The position numbers and the translations under genes were made by a program. DNA of 64,000 bases. It comes from Ruegeria arenilitoris. Lineage in GTDB: Bacteria; Pseudomonadota; Alphaproteobacteria; Rhodobacterales; Rhodobacteraceae. The notes under the pieces are model-generated. The model was not told the DNA's origin and searched no databases. It saw only the letters and a list, made by a program, of their open reading frames with translations. The stretch is taken from assembly GCF_013032445.1 (NCBI RefSeq), contig NZ_WQCA01000008.1, positions 1-64,000 on the forward strand. The letters are read 5' to 3'. Positions within the stretch are counted from its first letter, which is position 1; every line of letters begins with the position of its first letter. Below, piece by piece: positions 24,223 to 32,814 of the stretch.

Positions 24223-24615
24223 CGCTGTAATTGGCCATGGCATATCAATGCTGTGGTCGCATTCCTCATTGCAGCCATTCGCTGCAAGTACAAATCCCAA
24301 CTTTTGTTTTCGCAACGGTGACCAGGATCTTCGGGTGAAGATTGCCCCTGAATGTAAGCTCCGCCGACGCACGCGCCACCGCTGCCAGTCCGCGACGGTA
24401 ATGAGATCTTTCTCTCGGGATATTCTTGCGAGAGGTTTTGGAGTTGCACGCCTTCGTCCAGATACGTCGATTTGAAAACGGCGAGCGCGCAACCCTGGGA
24501 TCGAAACCGACGTCAAGGCGCCGATCAACTTCGGGTCCTGAAGATCGGACAGGCCCCGCGGTCGGGAAGTTCAGGAGATCAGGAAACCAAATATTAGCTT
24601 CCCGGATCGCGAGCT
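24223..24615. other. intergenic region without a supported gene
   Basis: Short frames on both strands lack ribosome sites and recognisable sequence. Nothing structured was noticed. Confidence 0.4.
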
Positions 24616-24879
24616 TTAGTTCATGCCCAATGCTTCTTTGTACATTTCAATTACAGCCTCTTGTTCGGCAATGTCGTCTTTATCTCTTTTTCTGAGAGAA
24701 ATGATGCTGCGCATGGCCTTCACGTCGTAACCACGTGCTTTACTCTCTGAATACACTTCTTTTATTTGATCCGCGATATCCTTCTTTTCCATTTCCAAAC
24801 GCTCAATACGCTCGACAAATTGGCGCAATTCTCCGGCGGTGACCTTGTAGCTATCTTGGACCGAATCCTGTTCCATCAT
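24616..24879 (-). CDS. gapR: GapR-family DNA-binding protein (DUF2312)
   Basis: This 87-residue protein has the family core YKVTAGELRQFVERIERLEM then EKKDIADQIKEVYSESKARG and YDVKAMRSIISLRKRDKDD. DUF2312 proteins include Caulobacter GapR, a nucleoid-associated protein that clamps overtwisted DNA ahead of replication and transcription. The size is normal and the coiled-coil plus basic C-terminal helix are intact. GAGG sits before two adjacent ATGs (24879 and 24876). A broken second copy lies just upstream at 24980-25153. Confidence 0.88.
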   Translation of the reverse strand: MMEQDSVQDSYKVTAGELRQFVERIERLEMEKKDIADQIKEVYSESKARGYDVKAMRSIISLRKRDKDDIAEQEAVIEMYKEALGMN

Positions 24880-24979
24880 TTACCTCATTAGTTTTCGCTG
24901 CGTTTATCCGGGTACAGAGAACACATCTTGGGATGCGTGTATCTCTCATTACTCATTGCCTTTAAAACTAGACAACAGT

Positions 24980-25153
24980 TTATTGGTGGTAAAAATAACT
25001 GTGGGCTTTAGCCTCAGTCATGACCTCTTTCTGCTGTTAAGCCAGATCTTTCTTTTCAGCGTCCAGACCTTCGAACCGTTCGATGAATTGGCGTAGCTCG
25101 CCTGCGGTTACGCGATAATTGGCAGTGGCCTGATCTTCGGCCATGTCATCCAT
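24980..25153 (-). pseudogene. second GapR/DUF2312 copy, nonsense-truncated
   Basis: The minus frame from the ATG at 25153 reads MDDMAEDQATANYRVTAGEL then RQFIERFEGLDAEKKDLA. It meets TAA at 25037-25039 where the family has Glu, then continues QQKEVMTEAKA before losing similarity. It is a clear paralog of the adjacent intact gene with its C-terminal DNA-contacting half missing. A 38-residue peptide could still be made. Confidence 0.8.
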
Positions 25154-25315
25154 TTATGTCTCTCCCAGAGGTGGATTGCTGTTGCTTTGGCAACGGGCAA
25201 TATGCCGGATACATTGCCACCGCCCGCGCCGCAAGCGCCCAATCACCAGCGGGCTTGTGTGCGCATGGGTTCTCGGCTAATCGCAGAGGAACGTGACACG
25301 CAAATGTGGGGAACC

Positions 25316-25534
25316 ATGTTCGAATTCATCACTTGGGGCGGTGCCGCCCTGTCTCTTGCCGGGCTTGTGGGCCTGGTCTGGTGCATTGCACACGTGATGA
25401 AGGCGCGCAAATCCGGCCTCTCGGACGAAGAATTGCGCGCTGTTGTTCAGGGTATTCTGCCGTGGAATCTGGCTTCGTTGTTTTTGTCGGTGATTGGCTT
25501 GATGGTGGTAATCTTAGGGATTTCTTTTAGCTAG
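25316..25534 (+). CDS. small inner-membrane protein with two helices
   Basis: From the ATG at 25316 (GGGGA four bases upstream) this is a 72-residue protein. It has two membrane helices (about 5-27, FITWGGAALSLAGLVGLVWC; about 48-70, LASLFLSVIGLMVVILGISF) joined by a cytoplasmic charged loop. It resembles small conserved roseobacter hypotheticals. The open frame extends up to 25187, but that part lacks typical composition and a ribosome site. Function unknown. Confidence 0.7.
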   Translation: MFEFITWGGAALSLAGLVGLVWCIAHVMKARKSGLSDEELRAVVQGILPWNLASLFLSVIGLMVVILGISFS

Positions 25535-25543
25535 CCTGACGGA

Positions 25544-25759
25544 CTAGACCGGCAGATTGTCGAAGCGCGCCTCCATGGCATCTTCGCACAGGGCTGCATC
25601 CAGCTGTCGCAGGCGCGACGGTACGTGCATACCCTCCTGACGCATCCTATCGATCACTTTGGACAGGCTGGGCTGAAGGGCAAGTCGCGTATCAAGACCC
25701 GCACCGTTGAGCTTTTTTTCAAGTTCTTCAGCTTCCGAGTATAAATTGATTGATGACAT
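25544..25759 (-). CDS. small hypothetical protein
   Basis: This 71-residue soluble, helical protein begins MSSINLYSEAEELEKKLNGA. The start at 25759 is supported by GGAGG six bases upstream. It converges tightly (9 bp) on the small membrane protein gene. The composition suggests a short coiled or helical-bundle protein. I do not recognise it. Confidence 0.65.
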   Translation of the reverse strand: MSSINLYSEAEELEKKLNGAGLDTRLALQPSLSKVIDRMRQEGMHVPSRLRQLDAALCEDAMEARFDNLPV

Positions 25760-25954
25760 TTCCATCCTCCCAAATGTCTTCATTTACTCCGATATATGTG
25801 ACCTTTTTAAGACCCGCCCAGATTACGCATAAATCGCGCGGGAATCCGCCTGTTGGCCCTGCCGTTCCGGTTGTCCTAAAGCGAATTGACTAAATTTTAC
25901 TCATAATGAGACTTCCCTGCCTTGACCAGCATCAAATTACACATGTTGATTATG

Positions 25955-25976
25955 ACATATTCCGTAATTAATATGT
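25955..25976. promoter_or_regulatory. candidate SqrR/BigR-type operator before the persulfide operon
   Basis: A perfect 7-8-7 inverted repeat, ACATATT-N8-AATATGT, ends 27 bp before the start of the persulfide dioxygenase gene, in an AT-rich promoter region. ArsR-type sulfide/persulfide repressors bind such AT-rich palindromes ahead of this operon type. The cognate regulator may be the protein encoded at 41555-41896. Confidence 0.55.
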
Positions 25977-26003
25977 GACATGGCAACACTGACGGAGAGC
26001 CAC

Positions 26004-26867
26004 ATGACACCCATAGTGAAAGCGTTTTTCGACCCCGAGACCTTTACGGTTTCCTACGTGGCGCAAGAGCCCGAAGGCCTTGCCTGTGCGGTCATCGACA
26101 GTGTTCTGGATTTCGACCACGCCTCTGGCCGCACCAGCACAAGCTCGGCGGATCAGATCATCGACCATGTGCGCAAGAATGATCTGCGGGTCGAATGGAT
26201 ACTGGAAAGCCATGTTCATGCCGATCACCTGTCTGCGGCGCCTTATTTGCAGCAGGAATTGGGTGGTAAGATCGGCATCGGCGATCAGATCGTCACCGTT
26301 CAGGAAACCTTTGGAAAAATCTTCAACGAAGGCACCGAGTTTCAGCGCGATGGCAGCCAGTTCGACGCCCTATTCCGCGAAGGTGACAGTTTTCACGTCG
26401 GGCAGATGCGTGGAGACGTGCTGCATACGCCCGGACATACGCCTGCCTGCCTGACTTACGTAATCGGGGATGCGGCTTTTGTCGGCGACACCCTTTTCAT
26501 GCCGGATTTCGGCACAGCGCGCTGCGACTTTCCGGGTGGGTCTTCTGCGATACTGTATGACTCGATCCAGAAAATCCTGTCGCTTCCGGATGAGACGCGG
26601 ATTTTTGTCGGCCATGATTACAAAGCCCCGGGACGCGATGAGTACGCCTGGGAAACAACGGTTGGTGAGCAGAAGGCGCTGAATGTTCACATTGGTCAGG
26701 GTCGCTCGATCGAGGAATTTGTCGAGATGCGCGACGCCCGGGATGCGACGCTGGGTATGCCGCGGCTGATCCTGCCGTCCCTGCAGGTCAACATGCGCGC
26801 GGGGCAAATGCCTCCGGCGGATGAACATGGTGACGTGTTTCTGAAGCTACCCCTGAACAAACTCTGA
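26004..26867 (+). CDS. persulfide dioxygenase-like metallo-beta-lactamase-fold hydrolase (Blh/ETHE1 type)
   Basis: This 287-residue metallo-beta-lactamase-fold protein has the iron/zinc ligands HVHADH near residue 65, HTPGHTPAC near 140, GDTLFMPDFGTARCDFPGG, and GHDY near 210. The GTARCDFPGG element is characteristic of the ETHE1/Blh persulfide dioxygenase branch, which oxidises glutathione persulfide to sulfite. GGAGAG supports the start at 26004; an ATG at 25980 is less well placed. It leads a four-gene operon with two YeeE-like membrane proteins and a DUF442 sulfurtransferase, the arrangement of BigR-controlled sulfide-detoxification operons. Confidence 0.9.
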   Translation: MTPIVKAFFDPETFTVSYVAQEPEGLACAVIDSVLDFDHASGRTSTSSADQIIDHVRKNDLRVEWILESHVHADHLSAAPYLQQELGGKIGIGDQIVTVQETFGKIFNEGTEFQRDGSQFDALFREGDSFHVGQMRGDVLHTPGHTPACLTYVIGDAAFVGDTLFMPDFGTARCDFPGGSSAILYDSIQKILSLPDETRIFVGHDYKAPGRDEYAWETTVGEQKALNVHIGQGRSIEEFVEMRDARDATLGMPRLILPSLQVNMRAGQMPPADEHGDVFLKLPLNKL

Positions 26868-26898
26868 CAATCTGGCCGCAAACGGCAAAGGACACAAA

Positions 26899-27321
26899 AT
26901 GCACTTAGACTGGATATGGGGCCTTGGCGGAGGTCTTCTGATTGGCCTTGGCGCCGCCGTCTACTTGTTGGGCAACGGGCGCATCATGGGGGCCAGCGGC
27001 ATTCTGGGCGGGTTGATCGACAACAGTGATCGGTCGCTGGAACGACTAAGCTTTCTGGCGGGTGTAATCGGGATGCCCCTGTTGCTGCGGCCCCTGCTCT
27101 CTCCGGCGCCCGAGACACATCTGACCAGCAATATCGCCGTAGTAATCATCGCCGGTCTGCTGGTGGGGGCCGGAACGCGCATCGCCAACGGGTGCACATC
27201 CGGTCACGGTGTCTGCGGGATTTCGCGGTTCTCGCTGCGTGGCATCGTCGCCACCTTGATTTATATCGGGGCTGGCGTTGTTACGATCACCTTGTTCCGC
27301 CATGTCTGGGGAGTGATCTGA
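26899..27321 (+). CDS. YeeE/YedE-family membrane protein, N-terminal-type half
   Basis: This 140-residue protein has four predicted membrane helices and the family motif NGCTSGHGVCGISRFS near residue 95, whose Cys lines the thiosulfate/sulfur-compound path in YeeE proteins. Together with the next gene it makes the equivalent of one full-length YeeE transporter. It starts 31 bp after the dioxygenase stop and overlaps the next start by one base (TGATG). Confidence 0.88.
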   Translation: MHLDWIWGLGGGLLIGLGAAVYLLGNGRIMGASGILGGLIDNSDRSLERLSFLAGVIGMPLLLRPLLSPAPETHLTSNIAVVIIAGLLVGAGTRIANGCTSGHGVCGISRFSLRGIVATLIYIGAGVVTITLFRHVWGVI

Positions 27322-27752
27322 TGCGTGCGCTTGTTTCGCTACTGGCGGGGTCTCTGTTCGGTGCGGGCCTGCTGTTGTCCGGTATGACCAACACCACCAA
27401 GGTACAGGGCTGGCTGGATTTCTTCGGCCAATGGGACCCGACGTTGGCCTTTGTGATGGGCGGTGCGATCCTGCCAATGCTGATAGCCTGGCGTTTGACG
27501 CCCCATCGGCGCCCCCTGACCGGTGGGCAGTTTCCAAAACCGGCCGCGCCCGAGTTGGACCGCCGCCTGATCCTGGGGTCTGTGCTGTTCGGGATGGGCT
27601 GGGCGCTGGCCGGATTGTGCCCCGGACCTGCGCTTGCCTCGCTCAGCTATGGCGGGGTTGGCGGGGTTGTCTTTCTGCTGGCTATGATCGCGGGGATGTA
27701 CGCGGCACCGACGATGGGCGCGCAACTGGACAGAGTCGCAAACGCGGCCTAA
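27321..27752 (+). CDS. YeeE/YedE-family membrane protein, C-terminal-type half (DUF6691-like)
   Basis: This 143-residue protein with four helices begins MRALVSLLAGSLFGAGLLLS. It carries the conserved GMGWALAGLCPGPAL element near residue 97, with the second conserved Cys. It partners the preceding half-protein, and the overlapping TGATG implies coupled translation at a fixed ratio. The likely role is movement of thiosulfate or another reduced sulfur species across the inner membrane. Confidence 0.88.
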   Translation: MRALVSLLAGSLFGAGLLLSGMTNTTKVQGWLDFFGQWDPTLAFVMGGAILPMLIAWRLTPHRRPLTGGQFPKPAAPELDRRLILGSVLFGMGWALAGLCPGPALASLSYGGVGGVVFLLAMIAGMYAAPTMGAQLDRVANAA

Positions 27753-27761
27753 TCAATTGCC

Positions 27762-28193
27762 ATGGAGATTCGCCCGATTACCCCCCGCTACGCCGTCTCG
27801 CCGCAAATCACGGTCGAGGACGTTCCCGCCATTGCCGAGGCTGGTTTTGTCAAAGTCATCTGCAACCGGCCAAATGTCGAAGTTCCGGCCGTAATGCAAT
27901 CGGATGCCATAGGTGAAGCGGTGCGCGCGGCGGGACTGGAATACGAAGTACTGGAACTGACACACCAGACCATGACGCCCGAGAATGTGGCCCTGCAACG
28001 CGAGCTGGCCGAAAGCTGCAGCGGGCCGGTTCTGGCCTATTGCGCCTCGGGCACGCGCTGCTCCGTGATTTGGGCGCTGGGTCAGTGCGACCGGATGAGC
28101 ACGGACGACATCCTGAATGCCACCACCAAAGCGGGTTACGCGCTGGAAAACCTGCGCCCGACCCTTGATCAGATCCGCGGCGGTGCCGACTGA
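27762..28193 (+). CDS. DUF442/TIGR01244-family sulfur transferase
   Basis: This 143-residue protein has a dual-specificity-phosphatase-like fold. The loop AYCASGTRCSVIWAL (C-A-S-G-T-R) is the C-x4-R active site. In other bacteria this domain is fused to the Blh dioxygenase; here it is a separate last gene of the operon. It probably moves sulfane sulfur between thiols and the dioxygenase. It ends two bases from the convergent FliM-like gene. Confidence 0.88.
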   Translation: MEIRPITPRYAVSPQITVEDVPAIAEAGFVKVICNRPNVEVPAVMQSDAIGEAVRAAGLEYEVLELTHQTMTPENVALQRELAESCSGPVLAYCASGTRCSVIWALGQCDRMSTDDILNATTKAGYALENLRPTLDQIRGGAD

Positions 28194-28194
28194 C

Positions 28195-29301
28195 TTAACT
28201 CAGCGCCCCCGGATCCGTGTCTGAAAATTTCAGACCCGCCAATTGCGAAATTTCGGCCACCATCTGATCTGAATCGGCGAAATTCAGGTTGGGCTCGGTT
28301 TCGCTTGTTGCACCTGGATCGAACGCGACCGGCATCTGCGATAGCTCCGTCGGCGCGGGCATATCCGGATCGGGTTGCGGCGCTGCGATCGTGCGGGCCT
28401 CAAGAAACTCGGCAGTTTCGGATTGGGTCAGCGCTGTCAGCGGCGTGTATTCGTTCAGCCGGACCGCGCGCATCCCACCACACTGCCCCAACCGGCCAAT
28501 CGCGGCGCGGCTGCGGTCAATCGTCAGAACCTCGGCGCGGTCCAGCCTTGAACCCGTCAGGGGAAGAACATCCCCAGTCTTGAGGCGAGACAGAGATGCC
28601 AGAGGCAGCGACATGCGGCAGATCACCGTATTCAGCTCGGCCCGCAATACCCCCGATGCTTGCTCTAGATTTGGGCCTGTGTCCTCTTGCGTCAGCTCGT
28701 CGGCATCCTCGGCGGTCCGGTCTGGCAGGAACACCGAAATCTGCCCTTGTCGCAGACCGCCGCCGAGTTCCACAGTCAGGTCAAACACCCGATACGCGTC
28801 TTCGACCATCGCCAGCGACAACGTGCGCAGATCTGCAAGACGTGTGGCAAATTCAAACCCCGACAAGCTGGATTGATCCCCCGGAGCCTCTACCAGATCG
28901 ACCGCGCGCGCCATGGCGTCTTCGATCAGAGGCACCACCATTGCCCCGTCGGTAGGTGTAAACGCCCGGGGCGAAGATTCACCCGCCATCACCTCGCCAA
29001 TGGTTTGCACCTGAACGATGGCCGATACCGCACCAATATCCATGCAGATGGCGGCCAACGCCCCGTCGCCATCGACAAACTGCAACAGCAGCCAATCTTC
29101 CCCGACCTGATCTGCCAACATGTCCGGTGTTCGGTGGGATTGCTTGGCCCCAATAACAACCATGGGCAACTGCAACCGATCCCCGGCAGCCCGAGCAAAA
29201 GCCAGCCGCAGCGCGCGCAGGACCGAGCGCGGCTTGTCGCCCTGCTCTTCCTGTCCCACTGAAAGCTTGCGCGCCAAAGCTGCGCTGATCGTCTGCGTCA
29301 T
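28195..29301 (-). CDS. FliM/FliN-family (SpoA domain) flagellar C-ring-like protein
   Basis: This protein of about 368 residues has an N-terminal half resembling the FliM middle domain (VLRALRLAFARAAGDRLQLP). The SpoA-type C-terminal domain lies near residues 225-295 (EQASGVLRAELNTVICRMSL then LKTGDVLPLTGSRLDRAEV). An acidic tail of about 70 residues (QPDPDMPAPTELSQMP) is unusual. Such proteins form the rotor switch that CheY-P acts on. No other flagellar gene lies in the window. The ATG at 29301 is used; the frame extends only to a TTG two codons earlier. Confidence 0.82.
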   Translation of the reverse strand: MTQTISAALARKLSVGQEEQGDKPRSVLRALRLAFARAAGDRLQLPMVVIGAKQSHRTPDMLADQVGEDWLLLQFVDGDGALAAICMDIGAVSAIVQVQTIGEVMAGESSPRAFTPTDGAMVVPLIEDAMARAVDLVEAPGDQSSLSGFEFATRLADLRTLSLAMVEDAYRVFDLTVELGGGLRQGQISVFLPDRTAEDADELTQEDTGPNLEQASGVLRAELNTVICRMSLPLASLSRLKTGDVLPLTGSRLDRAEVLTIDRSRAAIGRLGQCGGMRAVRLNEYTPLTALTQSETAEFLEARTIAAPQPDPDMPAPTELSQMPVAFDPGATSETEPNLNFADSDQMVAEISQLAGLKFSDTDPGALS

Positions 29302-29378
29302 GCCCAAAACCGCTGTAGACTGCTGTATCCGACATCTGGTCTAACCCGGTTCAGGTTACGAATGTCTTTACACCCGCA

Positions 29379-32057
29379 TCACTGCGCCGCCTGTTGATAG
29401 GCCATTGGCAGCCTGACACGAAACGCTGCCCCGCCCTGCCCCGGCAGATAGGTAATCTCTCCGCCCAGTCGCTGCATGATCTCGCGGCAGATCGCCAGCC
29501 CCAGCCCGGCCCCGCCCGCCTTGTCGACACCCACGCGAGCGAATTTCTCGAACACCATCGAACGGGCCTCGGGCGGGATGCCGCTGCCATTGTCGGCGAA
29601 ATCAATCACCACCTGCCCGCCGACATCATGGGCTGCGATCGTTAGCACCGGCTCTTCGGCGTCACAGTATTTTTGTGCGTTGGATATCAGGTTGATAAAG
29701 ACCTGCCCCAACCGATCCAGATCGGTGTGTAGCGGAATGCGCTCTGTTGTCTTTGTACGCCGAACCGTGAGGGTCCGGTTCGAACCCGCCAGCGCGCTGG
29801 GCACAGCCCGATCCAGCACCGAGCGCAACGTGTCATCACCGACGTTCAGATTGACCCGACCGCTTTCCAACACGCTTAGGTCCAGAAGATCGTCCAACAA
29901 GCGGGTCAGGCGCAGAGCCTCGTCGTGGATGATCGCGGCATAGCGCGTCTGTTCTTCCCCGCTCAGCCCCTCGGTGTCGCGCATGATCTCGGAAAACGCG
30001 CGGATCGAGGTCATCGGCGTGCGCAGCTCGTGACTGACCTGACTGAGGAAACTGTCCTTCTGCTCCGAGATTTGCGTCAGCTTGGTGTTTGCCTCACGCA
30101 ATTGCCGCGCGGTTCGGGTCAGTTCGGCGGATTTCAACTCCAACTGACTGGAATACTCCAGCATCTGCGCGGATTCGTCGGCCACGGCCAGCAGGTCTTC
30201 AACCGACACAGACGAACCACCGACGATTTGACCAATCATTGCGTGGGCCGTGGCAGCACCGACGGAACCGCTCAGTTCGCGCTCAAGCCGTTCCAGAAAG
30301 GCCGGGGTGGGCTCCGGCAGGTTGGAACGCCCGCCCTGCAAGTCCACCTCGGCCTGAAAGAACTCCTGCGCGGGGCCTGCGCCCAATATCCGCTGGGTCA
30401 TGATCATCAGGTCTTCGCTCTGTGCGACCGACCCGGACCAACCACGCGGCGCGACAGAATGATCGAAAACGTTGACGAATTGCGCGCCCTGAAGGCGTTC
30501 CAAGGGGCTGGGGAAACTCAGTAGAGATGCCACGCAGAACGCAATGGTATTCAGGGACAGCGACCACATCACGGTATGCACTATCGGATCCATCCCTTCG
30601 ATCCCGAACAGGGCCTGCGGGCGCAGCCAACCCAAACCGAACGGTCCGTATTGCAGCACCGTCTCAGACATCAGCGCCCCTTCCATCCCCGGCAGCAGCA
30701 GGGTGTAGATCCACAAGAGGAAGCCTACCGACAGCCCCACCAAGGCGCCGGTCCGCGTCGCTCCGCGCCAGAACAGGCCGCCAACCAATGCGGGCAGAAT
30801 CTGGGAAATCCCGGCAAAGGCAATCAAACCGATTGAGGCCAGAGCTGCGCCGCCGCCGGACAGGCGATAGTAATAGTAACCCAGCGCCATGATCACCGCG
30901 ATTGACACCCGCCGCGCCACCAGCACCACGTTTCTGACGTCACCGGATACGGAACCGGACCCTTCTTGCATGCTCAGCCAGATTGGCATGACAACGTGGT
31001 TCGATACCATCGTCGACAGCGCCATGGCAGTGACGATGACCATGGACGTGGCCGAGGAAAACCCGCCGATAAAGGACAGCATCGCCAACCAGTCATTTCC
31101 CTGCGACAACGGCACGGTCAGCACGAACAAATCGGGGTTCGAGCCTTCAGGCAGCAGGTCCAGACCAACAACTGCGATGGGCACGACAAAGAGGCTCATC
31201 AAAAGCAGATACAGCGGGAAAGCCCAGGCGGCGGTTCTCAGATGCCCTTCGTCCGCGTTCTCGACCACCATGACTTGAAACATGCGCGGCAGGCAGATGA
31301 AGGCCGCTGCAGACAGAAAGATGAAAGTGGTCCAGCGTCCGGCGTCCACGTTCCATTGCCCAATCTCGGACGCGTCGATGCGGTCCATCATCGGCCCGAC
31401 ACCGCCTGCAACACCCCAGACCACAAACGCGCCCACCGCAAGCAGGGCGAACAATTTAACCACCGATTCCAGTGCAATGGCGGTGACGACCCCGTGATGG
31501 CGTTCGTTGACGTCCAGATTGCGCGTACCGAACAGGATTGCGAACACGGCCAACCCAGCCGCTACCCAAAAGACGCTGGAGCCTTCGCGATACAAGCCAG
31601 TGGGATCAGCTTCGGCAAAGATTGAAAACGACAGTGTGATGGATTGCAGTTGCAACGCGATATAGGGGGTGCCGCCCAACACCGCCAGAATGGTCACACA
31701 GATCGCCAGCGTGTTGGATTTGCCATATCGGGATGAGATCAAGTCTGCGATCGACGTCACCCGCTGACTACGCCCGACCCGCACCAGTTTGCGCAGCCCC
31801 CACCACCAGCTGACCATGACCAGCGTTGGGCCAAGGTAGATCGTGACGAATTCTAACCCCGACCGCGCAGCATTCCCGACGGCGCCATAAAACGTCCAGG
31901 CCGTGCAATAGATCGACAGTGACAGCGTGTAGACCAGTGGCGACCGTAGCCACGCCCCCCTTCCCGCTGCGGCAAGCCTGTCAGCGGCAAAGGCGACACC
32001 AAACAGCAGCACCACGTAGCCCAGACATACCAGAATCAGAACGTTCAGCGTTGCCAT
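29379..32057 (-). CDS. hybrid Na+/solute symporter-sensor histidine kinase (CbrA-like)
   Basis: This 892-residue protein has about 13 membrane helices of a sodium:solute symporter domain (residues about 1-500). A linker and coiled coil follow, then HisKA with SHELRTPMTSIRAFSEIM (phospho-accepting His near 676). The ATPase domain has N-box NLISNAQKY and G-boxes DNGSGIP and GAGLGLAICR. There is no receiver domain. It probably senses or transports a carboxylate and passes phosphate to the response regulator encoded two genes upstream. It overlaps the preceding small gene by 13 bp. Confidence 0.92.
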   Translation of the reverse strand: MATLNVLILVCLGYVVLLFGVAFAADRLAAAGRGAWLRSPLVYTLSLSIYCTAWTFYGAVGNAARSGLEFVTIYLGPTLVMVSWWWGLRKLVRVGRSQRVTSIADLISSRYGKSNTLAICVTILAVLGGTPYIALQLQSITLSFSIFAEADPTGLYREGSSVFWVAAGLAVFAILFGTRNLDVNERHHGVVTAIALESVVKLFALLAVGAFVVWGVAGGVGPMMDRIDASEIGQWNVDAGRWTTFIFLSAAAFICLPRMFQVMVVENADEGHLRTAAWAFPLYLLLMSLFVVPIAVVGLDLLPEGSNPDLFVLTVPLSQGNDWLAMLSFIGGFSSATSMVIVTAMALSTMVSNHVVMPIWLSMQEGSGSVSGDVRNVVLVARRVSIAVIMALGYYYYRLSGGGAALASIGLIAFAGISQILPALVGGLFWRGATRTGALVGLSVGFLLWIYTLLLPGMEGALMSETVLQYGPFGLGWLRPQALFGIEGMDPIVHTVMWSLSLNTIAFCVASLLSFPSPLERLQGAQFVNVFDHSVAPRGWSGSVAQSEDLMIMTQRILGAGPAQEFFQAEVDLQGGRSNLPEPTPAFLERLERELSGSVGAATAHAMIGQIVGGSSVSVEDLLAVADESAQMLEYSSQLELKSAELTRTARQLREANTKLTQISEQKDSFLSQVSHELRTPMTSIRAFSEIMRDTEGLSGEEQTRYAAIIHDEALRLTRLLDDLLDLSVLESGRVNLNVGDDTLRSVLDRAVPSALAGSNRTLTVRRTKTTERIPLHTDLDRLGQVFINLISNAQKYCDAEEPVLTIAAHDVGGQVVIDFADNGSGIPPEARSMVFEKFARVGVDKAGGAGLGLAICREIMQRLGGEITYLPGQGGAAFRVRLPMAYQQAAQ

Positions 32058-32359
32058 CGGTCCGTCTCGGGTTCGGAATCCTCATGAGCCCTCATGCGTC
32101 TGGCGGCAAATCCAAACACCAGGCTGGCCCCGATCATCGCCACCCAGCACGTGAAGATATAAAAGATGGCCGAGGACAGAGACACACCCTCCTGCGCGCC
32201 CTGACCATCCGGCCATAGTAACGGTATGGCCAACAGAGCCGCCCCCAGAAAGGGCAGCAGGCGCGCGGCATCCGACAATCGGCGGCGACGATAGCTCTGC
32301 CGTTCGAGAAACAGTGAAGGCCGGACGCCCGATGGCTTACGGTCTTCGTCCGAACTCAT
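32045..32359 (-). CDS. small membrane protein linked to the symporter-kinase
   Basis: This 104-residue protein has a basic N-terminus (residues 1-32), two membrane helices (LLPFLGAALLAIPLLWP; AIFYIFTCWVAMIGASLVFG) and a charged tail. Its position, with a 4-nt overlap on the response-regulator stop and a 13-nt overlap with the kinase start, matches the small partner subunit often found before SSS-type permeases and kinases. Confidence 0.82.
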   Translation of the reverse strand: MSSDEDRKPSGVRPSLFLERQSYRRRRLSDAARLLPFLGAALLAIPLLWPDGQGAQEGVSLSSAIFYIFTCWVAMIGASLVFGFAARRMRAHEDSEPETDRWQR

Positions 32360-32736
32360 GACTGCGTTGCCTGCGCGTGCAGGTCCCGCACAGCAGTCAA
32401 CATCTCGGTATTTGAAAACGGTTTAGTCATGAAACGACTGACACCTGCGTTTTCGGCCATTTCCCGATCACGAGACTGCCCGCGGGCGGTCAGCATCAGA
32501 ACCGGCAGGCCTTGCATGTGTTCCAACTCGCGCAGATCGCGCAGGATCTCCATCCCGCTTTTTCCCGGCAGCATCACGTCGAGAATCACTAGATCGGGGT
32601 CTGCACCCTGAATGACCTGTAATGCGTCGCTGCCTTCGGCGTGCGTCTCAACTTGCCAACCCTCGCGGGTCAGCAAGAACCTAATGGCCTCGGCGATGTT
32701 AGGCTCATCCTCAATTAGCAGAACCTTACGGCTCAT
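32356..32736 (-). CDS. single-domain response regulator
   Basis: This 126-residue CheY-like receiver contains the acidic pair (LLIEDEPN), phospho-acceptor Asp53 in LVILDVMLPGKSGME, and conserved Thr and Lys (LTARGQ; FMTKPFSN). It has no output domain, so it acts through protein contact or as a phosphorelay step. It is the first gene of the response regulator-small protein-kinase operon. Confidence 0.92.
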   Translation of the reverse strand: MSRKVLLIEDEPNIAEAIRFLLTREGWQVETHAEGSDALQVIQGADPDLVILDVMLPGKSGMEILRDLRELEHMQGLPVLMLTARGQSRDREMAENAGVSRFMTKPFSNTEMLTAVRDLHAQATQS

Positions 32737-32814
32737 GATTTTCTGTCCTCCCCGTGACGGGTCTTAAACTGATCGACCCATCTCTGCCAGCTTACGCGCA
32801 GTGTCAGGAGACTG

